From contig NW_027526485.1 in NCBI RefSeq assembly GCF_052857255.1, forward strand, positions 2,108,001 to 2,172,000: a stretch of DNA of 64,000 nt. The letters are read 5' to 3'. The translations under genes and the position numbers were made by a program. Under the pieces are notes generated by a model. The model was not told where the DNA came from and searched no databases. It saw only the letters and a program-made list of their open reading frames with translations. Source of the DNA: Amblyomma americanum. Taxonomy: Eukaryota > Arthropoda > Arachnida > Ixodida > Ixodidae. The number at the start of each line of letters is the position of its first letter. The stretch's first letter is position 1. This document shows positions 26,101 through 38,100 of the stretch, one piece after another.

Positions 26101-29100
26101 TCGTACCGTGACGTCATCGGAGCTTACGGGTACAAAAGAGGCGATGCAGGAATTCACCTTCAGTGGGCACAGCGGACCTGGGCCGAACATGTCACTTACG
26201 AGGACGCTGTTCTACGTTCTGCAGGTTATCCTGGGTTCCGCCGCATTACGAACTGGACACGTGTGGCCCGATGACATCTGTGGCAGCGATGGAAATCAAC
26301 TTCACATCGACAACGCATCGGACTGGCTGTCGTCATTTGATGACACTGTTCTTCCAGCGACGACATTCATCCATCGTACCGTGACGTCATCGGAGCTTAC
26401 GGGTACAAAAGAGGCGACGCAGGAATTCACCTTCAGTGGGCACAGCGGACCTGGGCCGAACATGTCTCTTACGAGGACGCTGTTCTACGTTCTGCAGGTT
26501 ATCCTGGGTTCCACCGCGTTACGAACTGGACACGTGTGGCCCGATGACATCTGTGGCAGCGATGGAAATCAACTTCACATCGGCAACGCATCGGACTGGC
26601 TGTCGTCATTTGATGACACTGTTCTTCCAGCGACGACATTCATCCATCGTACCGTGACGTCATCGGAGCTTATGGGTACAAAAGAGGCGACGCAGGAATT
26701 CACCTTCAGTGGGCACGGCGGACCTGGGCCGAACATGTCACTTACGAGGACGCTGTTCTACATTCTGCAGGTTAGTAGCTATTCGAGCACCATTCGTAGT
26801 GATTGCCGAAGTATCGTGCGTGGTCCTGCCGTGCCCTTGCCATTGTCTTGTCTTAGCATATGAATGTTTTATTGCTTGCAAGTTGCTTCTTTGTGGCGAT
26901 ATCGAAACGAATCCTGGCCCGACTCAAAAGGAAGTTATTGAACAAATATTAGACGGCCAGCTGTCGCTTCAAGCCGAAATCAGTGAAATGAAAGCAGAGC
27001 TAGTTAAGACTGTAAATATGGTAAGTGATCTGCAGAGCCTAATACAAAAAATGGAGAAAAAGCTGAACGAAACATCAACCTTCGCCGAGCAGCCCCAGGA
27101 AATACACACAACCTTGAAATCAATAGAGAGTGTAATGGGTTTTCAAGCCAAAAAACTGAGCGAACTTGCAGACCGAAGCAGACGGTCCAACCTAATCATT
27201 CACCGTATTACTGAGGAACCTGGCGAAACAGAAGCTACGCTGAAAGATAAGATAATCAAAGAAGTTTTTGAGGACAAGCTTCAAGTCAGTTGCCAATCTA
27301 TAGGGCGCATTCATAGGTTGGGGCGTAGGATCGACAAACGCCCTGTTATTCTCTTTTTGCAGAATTATGCAGAAAAAAAAGACCATAATGAAAAATGTTA
27401 CCAAGCTAAAAGGCTCTGGAATAGCAATTCAGAATGACTATTCCCAATCTACGCTGCAGACACGAAAACTGCTTTGGGACAGTGCGAAGGAAGAGAGGGA
27501 TCAAAAAAAGGAGGTCACCCTTATTCATGATAAGCTAAAAGTGGATAAAGATATGTTCTTCTGGGATAAATCACAAAACAAACGCGTAAAGATAGTCTAC
27601 TCGGATAAGAGAGTAGATCAGGACACAGCATGACGCGGTTTACCAGATCAGAGCAAACATTTGCGCATAATAAACATTAACGTGCGTAGTTTAGTTAATA
27701 AGACAGACTTGCTTGAAATAATGCTATTACAATATGATCCGCACGTTACAGTGATTACTGAGACATGGCTTCACAGTGATGTGAATGATGAGAACGTTTT
27801 CCCTCCTTCTTACACTGTATTTCGAAAAGACAGAATCTAGGGGTGGTGGAGTGGCTATCCTAATTAAGAAACAACTTGAAGTCGTTTTGCAAGATGACGC
27901 ACATGATATTGAATGCCTATGTGTGAAACTCTCCTGTTGGGGACTAAACTTTGTTTTATATGCTCCTTATAGGCCTCCTAGTTATGAAACCGACTACTTA
28001 ACGAAACTAGAAAATCATATGTCACAGTACCAAAACAGTAAAATTTTATTGATGAGTGACTTCAACTTGCCAGGTGTGGATTGGGAGAGAGAGAGAGATA
28101 AAACATTTATTATTTCATTGAAGTGTTCTACGAGTCAGGTAGGCGGACTCCTCAGTTCAGGACTCCGGTGGCTTGGGCGGATGTCTGGACCAGTCTGATG
28201 ATGCGACACTGGTCCTCCAGACCATTGCTGGTCAGGGCTGCCTCCCACTGCTCGTTTGATGTCTGTAATGCTTTTAGATGAGGTGGCTTTTGGGGACAAT
28301 TCCAGGAAATGTGAAACAGCGTAGGCTTTTCGCCGCACCATGGACAGAAGGTCCGGTATTTGGAAGGGTGAACGAAGCTGTACAAGTACAGGTTAGGGAA
28401 GGTATTCGTTTGTATTTGCCTCCAAAATGTGGCTTCTTCTTGAGTTTAATATGGGGAGGGGGATATATTCTATGATCTAATCTAAGCATCTCCAGCCATT
28501 CCCCATAGTTTGATGGTAGAGGGGTGAGGTACGGGCAAGGATCCGCTCGGTTTGTTAGCTCACGAGCTAGATCGTTTGCCGCCTAGTTCTTCTAGTTCTT
28601 GAGTGTCTCGGTGCTTGCACAAAGCAAGCCAACGTATTGTTTAAAATAATGCTTACCCACAACCTGACGCAAATAGTTCCAGAACCAACCCGTAAAGTCG
28701 GTTCCACGCATTCGTTGTTAGATTTGCTGTTCGTCCCTCGCGACATTGTAAATTTTACTGTTTCTGTGGAACAAGGCCTGTCTGACCATCACTTGGTTAG
28801 TGTTTCATTTCCCCTAGTACGGCAAGCAAAAAAGAAACACTCATCGCCACGTTACCTTAAAGATTATTTGCGTGCCAATGACGCACCTGCCATTGAACAT
28901 CTGGAAACCTGCCTTGTTGATTTCGATGATGCCGATGTCTGCGCACTCTGGGACAGATTTAAAAAGATCTGTTTGTATTGTATCAAAACTTTTGTACCAA
29001 GCAGGCACAAAAATGAAAGAAAGGAAACCCCGTGGATGACACGCAATATAATTCAAATGAGGCGAAGGGTAAAACGGCACAAGAGGAAACGCGCAGATCC

Positions 29101-32100
29101 TGAAGCACTCAAGGAATTGCTGGAAAATCTAGCACGTGCCTTACGTGATTCAAAAAATTATTTCTTCAACACATCCCTTCAAAACTTTATAAAAACCGAG
29201 CCAAGTAAGTTTTGGAATTATATTAGTGAAAAAAAGAAAGCAGTCACACAAATTTTAGTGAACAACACTACGGTATGTGAACCAAAGGCTATTTTTGAGC
29301 ATTTTAATAGTCATTTTCAAAGTGTATTTTCTGCCCCGAGTACATGTACCGTCAACAGCTGAGTGTATTATCCCGCCGAACTGAATTTTATTACTTACCC
29401 TGGTGTGTTTCCCATGTTACTGAACCTAAAAACCAAAAAGGCATGTGCTCCTGACAACATTCCAAACGCATTTCTGCGACGCTATGCCGAAACCCCGGCT
29501 AAATTCATTTTGATAATTTTTCGCGCTTCAATGGCAACAGGCAAAATACCTGATGACTGGAGGACAGCCCGAATTGTTCCCGTTTTTAAAAAAGGAGACC
29601 GTCTTCTTTTGCAGAACTACCGTCCCATATCACTGACGTCCCCGTGCTGTAAGCCTTTAGAACATATAGTTGCACACTGTATGAACGAATTTTTAGAAAA
29701 AAATCTTGTGCTGACTTCCAGTACTGGTTCAGAAAAGGATTCTCGACGGTAACACAACTAATTAAAGTAATAAATTCATTTGCTTCCTGCATAGATAATA
29801 AAGGCCAAATCGATGCAATATTTTTGGATTTCAGCAAGGCATTTGATAAAGTTCCTCATGATAAACTAATCTTTAAAATGAAAGAAATTGGCATTCGTGA
29901 TATTTTAGTAACATGAATTACTGCATACTTAAAAGACCGTAAACAGTTTGTTGAAGTGGGTGGACAACGTTCGGGCTCTCTTCCAGTTTCATCCGGTGCT
30001 CCTCAGGGAAGTGTTTTGGGCCCTCTGCTTTTCCTCTTGTATGTCAATGATATTGTTCAAGTTGTAAACCCGCCAGTGCAGATTCGATTGTTCGCTGATG
30101 ATTGCATTCTCTACCGAGAAGTTACAAATAAGGAGGATCAGAGTGACCTGGACAATGCTTTGAACAACGTTTTCGACTGGTGCGACCGATGGAGCATGAT
30201 TCTGAATGCTGATAAAAGTGTGTATATGCCTATACCCCGTAAAACTATACGACATAGCTACACATATAAAGTAGGCTCTTTCCCTCTTCAACAAGTATCC
30301 AACTACAAATGCCTAGGGGTAACCATAAGTAGCAATCTATCGTGGAACTTGCATATAAACAATATCTGCTCTGCTGCGTTTCGAAAATTGTGCTGCTTGG
30401 GACATAAACTAAAAAATGCCCCTTCTAACATTAAACTACTTTGTTATTCTTCAATAATTAGAACTAAACTCGAGTATGCCTGCATAGTGTGGGACCCGTA
30501 TACTAACTCTAACGTAAAAAATCTGGAAAGAATACAGAGAAGAGCTGTCAGGTTTATTTTTAATAAATATGCAAGGACTGACTCCCCAACTACTTTAATG
30601 GAGGTTCATAAAATTGAACCACTTGAACATCGTAGAAGAAAGCTTAGGTTAGAATTTATTTCTCTCTTATTACATACCAAACTTGGTTTAGATCCCTCAT
30701 CATTCTTAATGCCGGCACCAAGCACACAAACTCGTCAATATCCCAGGTCTCTAACTCCTATATTCGCTAGAACAGACACAAGTTTTCATTTTTTCCACTC
30801 ACAATAACAGATTGGAATCAGCTAATTAAACCATTGTCCCATGAGTTTTAACAAATTATTGCTATGTTGTGTTCTTTTTTTTTTTTGAAGTGTTGCGTTT
30901 TCTTTGTGGTTTGATTGACTTGTTCGCCCACCCTGCTTGGAATCAGTGTCCGCAGTATTTTGTAAATAAAATAAATAAAAATTTACATCGTTGTTTCACG
31001 CGGACTGCCATTTCTGTCTTATTTTACGATGAATTAAGTTAATAATCTTTGAACGGTATATTTACTTTCTTTACATGCTGATAACGAGCTTGAGCAGCGC
31101 AGAAGTCTGCTCTTTCATTGCCTTTAATTCCGGTATGGCTTGGTACCTAGCAGAGTTTTATGTTTTGCCCTTGAGCTGTGGCTATTACTATGTTGTGTAT
31201 GATATCACCAAGTATAGGAGTGACTGCATTTCTAGAGTGAAGGGCTGTAAGCATGCTTAGCGAGTCTGTGTATATAATACTGTTTTGCGAGGATCTCGTT
31301 CAATATTTTTTGTACGGCTACAGAGATGGCGTAACATTCGGCTGTGAAAATGGAGGCACACTGTGGAAGCCTCGCTATTTCAATCAATTCCCTTGTACCA
31401 CTGCGCTTCCTATGTTGGCATCTGTTTTTGAACCATCTGTATAAAAAGCTCTGAAGGTACTGCAGTTTTCCTCCAGTGCAAGAAATTCTTGTATTACATG
31501 TTGTTGTGGAGTTTTTTTTTTATGGAACTGTGCAAGAGTGATATCACAGATTCCAGGAAAATTGCGGCATGGAGGTAGTGCGTCTCGTCTTTGAGCAATG
31601 CCAGGTAATTTGTTTAGATTGACAAGATTCTGGCACATCTCTTCGAATCGCAAGAGCAATGGCCTGGTAGCTTGAGGTTTGTTGTTAAAGAGCGTTTGAG
31701 ATGGGCACTTCGTAGCTATATGGTAACATAAATGTTCTTGAACGGAACGGATTTTTAGAATGTACGAGCAGTTAAGCATGGTTTTTTATTTTTCAGTCTG
31801 TAAGTGATGGTTCAATAGTTTCTACATATAGGCTGTTTATGGGTGATGTCCGGTATGTACCAATGGAAAGATGTAAACCTAAATTATGCACTGGATCCAG
31901 TCGTTTAAGATACGATGCTCTCTCTGACCCATATACTATACATCCGTAATCTAAGGTAGAGCGTACCACGGTGCGATAAATTTGCAAAAGACGTGTCCTG
32001 TCAGCACCCCAACGTTTGCGTGACAGTACCTTGAGTATAATTAGGGATCCGGAGGCTTTCTTTTTCAGTTTGTTTATATGGGGCAGGAAAGTGAGTTTTT

Positions 32101-35100
32101 TATCACGGGTTATCCCTAGAAATTTGTGCTCATTTTTGACGGGTATCTGTGTTCTGTTCAGGTATATGAATGGGTCGACTTGTATGACGCGTTTCAGCGA
32201 GGAAAGGATGGCTACTGTTTTCTGTGTGGAAAACTGGAAACCGTTCTGATCTGCCCATGTCACTGGTTTGTTCACTGCAAACTGTATTTGTCTCTCGCAT
32301 GTTGCAATGTTTGAGGATGTGCAGGCTATTTGAACATCATCAACATACACTGAATACAGGATGGATCCGGAGGTAGCCTAAAAGCGATGAAAAGGAAACC
32401 AGGCATAGGTAAAAACCAGATGTATGCATTAAAAGACAAGGAGGGCAATGTCTTTAGTAATACGGAAAAGATAGTTAATGTAGCTGAAGAGTTCTACACA
32501 AATCTGTACAGTAGCCAATGTAACCAGAACGTTAATGAGAGAGAGAGTAACACACAGCAATGCGTCAACCCGCCAGTAACGAAAGAGGAAGAAAGCCTTA
32601 GGAGCAATGCAAAGGGGAAAAGCAGCTGGTGAGGATCAGGCAACAGCAGATCTGTTGAAGGACGAGGGGCGATTGTGCTAGAAAAACTAGCCACCCTGCA
32701 TACAGAATGCCTTATGACCTTGACCGTACCAGAAGCTTGGAAGAACGCAAACATTATCTTAATTCATAAAAAAAGAGGCGCCAAGGACTTGAAAAATTAA
32801 AGACTGATCGGCTTAATATCCGTTGCCTGCAAGGCATTTACCAAGGTAATCACTAACAGAGTCGGGACAACCTTAGACCTCAGCCAAATGATCAGGCACA
32901 ATTGCATACAGGATACTCCACAATAGACCATATTCACACTGTCAATCAGGTTATAGAAAAATGTGCAGAATATAACCAACCCCTATATATAGCCTTCATT
33001 GATTACGAGAAACCATTCGACTCAGTGGAAACCTCAGCAGTCATACAGGCACTGCGTAATCACGGGGTATAAGAGCCTTATGCCAGAATACTGGAAGATA
33101 TATATAGCAACTGCACAGCTACCATAGTCCTCCATAAAGTGAGCAATAAAATTCCAATACGGAAGGTTGTAGGGCAGGGAGACACGATCTCACCAATGCT
33201 ATACACCACTTGTTTACAGGTAGTATTCCGAGGCCTGAACTGGGAACAGTTGGGGATAAGAGCTAATAGAGAATACCCGAGTAATCTGCGATTCCCTGAT
33301 GACATTGCCTTGCTGAGTTACTCAGTGATGAATTGCAAATCATGATCAATGATTTAGACAGGGAGAGCAGAATGGTGGGTCTAAAAATTAACATGCAGAA
33401 AACCAAAGTAATGTTCAACAGTCTAGCTAGACGTGGGTTCAATCCCGGCCGCGGTGGCGGAATTTCTATGAAGGCGAAATTCTAGACACCCGTGTACTGT
33501 GCAATGTCTGTGCACGTTAAAGAACCCCAGGCGGTCAAAATTTCCGGAGCCCTTCACTATGGCGTCCCTCATAGCCTGAGTCGCTTTGGGACGTTAAACC
33601 CCAATAAACCAAACCAAACAGTCTAGCAAGAGAAAAGCAGTTCACAATTGGCAGCCAGATGTTAGAAGTGGTAAGGGGATATGTCTACTTAGGGCAGGTT
33701 GCGACAGCTGATCCGGATCATGAGGGAAATAACTAGAAGGATAAGAATGCGGTGGAGCACATATAGCAGGTTCTCTCAGATCATGAGTAGCAGTTTACCA
33801 ATATCCCTCAAGAGGAAAGTGTACAACAGCTGTATCTTACCAGTACTCTAGAAGAGCGAGTTGACGGGCTAGTTGGTATTGCATGGTGAAGGAACAGCGG
33901 GACAGGCGACAAACATGGAAGCACAAGGATGGGCGCTGACTATCAACTGAATTTTTATTTCGGAGCGCAAACATATATCAGGTGGCAGCAAGGGGGGGCG
34001 GTACACTGAGGCATGGGCGGTCACAGGGAAACAGTGGATAGTCACGTCAAATATTAAAATGAATAAAAACCTGAAGCTGAGAATGACGGATGGGTGAAAG
34101 CGATAAAACCGATAAAAGCTGCACGGTGTAGAGGGCCGTCACGCAAACTAAGAAGAAACAGATGAAGCATTAAACTGGATGCAAAAGTATGGTGCAAAAG
34201 GGGGTGTTTGAGTGTTTGAAACTGATGGAAACGATGGTAAAAGAACGATAAAAAATGTTGCGGTGTAGAGGGCCAAACACAAAAAGGAAAAGACATTCAA
34301 CAAATCTGAAGCTCAAAGGTGCCCAAAAGGGTTAAAAAGTCTGTTAAAACCAAAAAACGAGGTTGGCTGCTAAAACACAGAAATGCCAAGGGTCAAGCCA
34401 TCGCTCAAAACGCATGGCCAGCTGCCCTTAGGAACATCAATTCTTTCTCAGATAGGCAGACAGACGGAGTGTTAACACAGTAGTCCTTGGCACGATGGAT
34501 TTCAATGGCCTCAATTATCTCCCTAGATAAATGACCTCGTCCTTAGCCGATAATCACGCATCCATCGTACAATGGGGTGCAGGTATCGCTTTTACATTTT
34601 GTGCAGTGTTTGGCAAGGTTCCCGAAGATGGCAATACTGCTCATGTTATTTCTGTGTTCTTGCAGCCTGATATTTATGCATCTCCCCGTTTGACCAATGT
34701 ATTTCTTTCCGCAAAACAGGGGGACTGAATATACGACACCTGTGGTGCAAGGAAAGTGGGGATTACCGTGCGTCTGCCCACAGACACGAGGAACTTGAGT
34801 ACTGTTGACTCTCTTGCAGAGTGAGGAGAGCTTATTGGGTGCCAAGAACACCACCTCCACGCCTGCTCGTTGGCCAACTTTTTTCAGGAAATGGCTAACG
34901 TTGTGCAGGTAGGGTACAACTACAACTTTTTTGCGGTCGTTTCCATTGGGAGCTGGTGGACGTTGTTCCTGGCGCTTCTGGTTCAGGCATTCTGCTACTG
35001 CTGTCAGGAGCTGCAGGGGCTAGCCCGCTGCAAGGAGGTGCCCTATCTGTTTGTGAAGACATTCTTGAAGCAGATGATCACAGGATCTCTGCAGGGCGTT

Positions 35101-38100
35101 GCGAAGGCACAGGCTGATAATGCCTCGCTTTACTAACTTCGTATGGGCACACGCAAATGAAAGGAATGGCTTTTTACCTCGTGGCTCGCAGGCCCAGCAG
35201 GTATGTGTGGCGGAAAAATGAAGCCACAAGTCAAGAAATCTCATTGAATTACATTCCGAAATTTCGGATGTCAGTGAAAGGGGATGCATACACCGGTCAA
35301 ACAAGGATAGCACATCAGGAACCGCAGTTTTAAACGCTTCATCGCTGCATTTTAAAAGGACGAGATAGTCATCTGCAAATCGAAAGACTTTTACTATGCA
35401 CGTGCCGGGAATTCTGCTGTGCAGTAATCTGTCATAGTGGGCAAGAAACAGCTCTTTAAGAACGGGCGCAGCACATGAGCCTATACACACACCTTTCTTC
35501 TGGAGGTGGGTCGGGTCGTTCCATGAAACAAAGGAAGATTTTAAATAAAAGTCCACGATACACAGAAAGACAGAAAGTTTGTTATCATGCTGAATGCTTC
35601 TGAAATTTATAATTTGCTCAGAACTGTCGACCACAAAAGGGTCGTCGATCGTTAAAACCCTTTAAGGGTTTTTCAATTGATATAAAAGATCTATATTATT
35701 CATGGTCACACCGGCAATTAATGGAATGTATCGAAGAAGCCATTGACAACCATGGCATAGTCAGCTTCCAGAACCAAATTGGGCTTTCTGTCAGTGACTT
35801 TTTGTCTATCGTGGACTTTTATTTAAAATCTTCCTTTGTTTCATAGAACGACCAGACCCACCTCCAGAAGAAAGGTGTGTGTATAGGCTCATGTGCTCTG
35901 CCCATTCTTAGAGAGCTGTTTCTTGCCCACTATGACAGATTACTGCACAGCAGAATTCCCGGCACGTGCATAGTAAAAGTCTTTCGATTTGCAGATGACT
36001 ATCTCGTCCTTTTAAAATGCAGCGATGAAGCGTTTAAAACTGCGGTTCCTGATGTGCTATCCTTGTTTGACCGGTGTATGCATCCCCTTTCACTGACATC
36101 CGAAATTTCGGAATGTAATTCAATGAGATTTCTTGACTTGTGGCTTCATTTTTCCGCCACACATACCTGCTGGGCCTGCGAGCCACGAGGTAAAAAGCCA
36201 TTCCTTTCATTTGCGTGTGCCCATACGAAGTTAGTAAAGCGAGGCATTATCAGCCTGTGCCTTCGCAACGCCCTGCAGAGATCCTGTGATCATCTGCTTC
36301 AAGAATGTCTTCACAAACAGATAGGGCACCTCCTTGCAGCGGGCTAGCCCCTGCAGCTCCTGACAGCAGTAGCAGAATGCCTGAACCAGAAGCGCCAGGA
36401 ACAACGTCCACCAGCTCCCAATGGAAACGACCGCAAAAAAGTTGTAGTTGTACCCTACCTGCACAACGTTAGCCATTTCCTGAAAAAAGTTGGCCAACGA
36501 GCAGGCGTGGAGGTGGTGTTCTTGGCACCCAATAAGCTCTCCTCACTCTGCAAGAGAGTCAACAATACTCAAGTTCCTCGTGTCTGTGGGCAGACGCACG
36601 GTAATCCCCACTTTCCTTGCACCACAGGTGTCGTATATTCAGTCCCCCTGTTTTGCGGAAAGAAATACATTGGTCAAACGGGGAGATGCATAAATATCAG
36701 GCTGCAAGAACACAGAAATAACATGAGCAGTATTGCCATCTTCGGGAACCTTGCCAAACACTGCACAAAATGTAAAAGCGATACCTGCACCCCATTGTAC
36801 GATGGATGCGTGATTATCGGCTAAGGACGAGGTCATTTATCTAGGGAGATAATTGAGGCCATTGAAATCCATCGTGCCAAGGACTACTGTGTTAACACTC
36901 CGTCTGTCTGCCTATCTGAGAAAGAATTGATGTTCCTAAGGGCAGCTGGCCATGCGTTTTGAGCGATGGCTTGACCCTTGGCATTTCTGTGTTTTAGCAG
37001 CCAACCTCGTTTTTTGGTTTTAACAGACTTTTTAACCCTTTTGGGCACCTTTGAGCTTCAGATTTGTTGAATGTCTTTTCCTTTTTGTGTTTGGCCCTCT
37101 ACACCGCAACATTTTTTATCGTTCTTTTACCATCGTTTCCATCAGTTTCAAACACTCAAACACCCCCTTTTGCACCATACTTTTGCATCCAGTTTAATGC
37201 TTCATCTGTTTCTTCTTAGTTTGCGTGACGGCCCTCTACACCGTGCAGCTTTTATCGGTTTTATCGCTTTCACCCATCCGTCATTCTCAGCTTCAGGTTT
37301 TTATTCATTTTATTATTTGACGTGACTATCCACTGTTTCCCTGTGACTGCCCATGCCTCAGTGTACCGCCCCCCCTTGCTGCCACCTGATATATGTTTGC
37401 GCTCCGAAATAAAGATTCAGTTGATAGTCAGCGCCCATCCTTGTGCTTCCATGTTTGTCTCCTGTCCCGTACTTAGCGCTGTTCCTTCACCTCACCAGTA
37501 CTCACCTACGGGGCAGAAACGTGGAGGCTAACGAAAAGGGTTCAGCTTAAGTTAAGGACAACGTAGCGAGCCATGGAAAGAAAAAAATGGCTGTGTTTTA
37601 GCTCGGGTTAAGCCTGGAATGACGTGAGAGCTACATCTGGCCGAGTAGAACTCGCTCAGTCGAATTGCAAAGTGAGTCTTTTCCTGCTCCGTTTTGCTGG
37701 GCGTTCCTTCTTCATCTTTGTTCCTAGATGTGGATTCGCTCCCCCCCCCGCACTTGGCACGTCGCATGCGCACAATTGTTGCAGCCCGGTCTCGCCGGCG
37801 CGCCACGCCGCCGACAGCAGCAGCTGCTCCGCACCACGTGGCCAACCGCATGCTTAACCACGTGACCAGGGGTGGCCACGCTGAAAGCTCTAAGAGGTGG
37901 CGTAGTGTAGCTATCGCTACAAAATGATAGGTGTAACGTTAAGGGTTAGGGAACAAATGCGTGTTAATGACATCCTAGTCGAAATCAAGAGGAAGAAATG
38001 GGTTTGGGCTGGGCATATACTGCAAATGCAAGATAACCGCTGGTCCTCAAAGGTGATGGAGTGGATTCCAAGAGAAGGCAAGCATAGCAGGGGGCGGCAG

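Larger units (their letters stand above)
25073..30985 (+). mobile_element. LINE B, CR1-like non-LTR retrotransposon inside LINE G
   Basis: It has a 5' array (25,073-26,770), ORF1 with a 2A-like peptide, ORF2 with endonuclease and RT, and a 3' terminus CAGTATTTTGTAAATAAAAT with further AAATA units near 30,980. ORF2 is interrupted at about 28,086-28,630 by a minus-strand LINE fragment. It has no RNase H, which supports CR1/L2 rather than I/R1. No clear target duplication was found. Confidence 0.85.
24587..32368 (-). mobile_element. LINE G, I/R1-like with RNase H, inserted in the RTE and split by LINE B
   Basis: GGAGGTAG is duplicated at 24,579-24,586 and 32,369-32,376. The two outer parts are minus strand and contiguous in coding order: RT C-terminus and RNase H at 30,986-32,368, and the C-terminal zinc-knuckle-type region plus 3' UTR at 24,587-25,072. 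The 3' end on the minus strand reads CATAAAACCCAACACAACA. The middle (25,073-30,985) is LINE B on the opposite strand. It is 5'-truncated within RT. Confidence 0.8.
33848..37493. mobile_element. Palindromic (head-to-head) PLE-3, 3.6 kb, 9-bp TSD
   Basis: ACCAGTACT is duplicated at 33,839-33,847 and 37,494-37,502, within the RTE frame. The left arm (about 33,848-35,560) is a minus-strand PLE 3' half and the right arm (about 35,803-37,493) is its near-identical inverted copy. The central ~240 bp is not symmetrical. Both arms carry RT C-terminal half, GIY-YIG domain, 3' UTR and tail. The left end has GGGCTAGTTGGT at 33,866-33,877. Confidence 0.9.

Noticed and set aside
25562..26863. 433-codon open frame as a host gene
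   Set aside because: It is the LINE B monomer array read in one frame; it is out of frame with the 2A-containing ORF1 and resembles no known protein.
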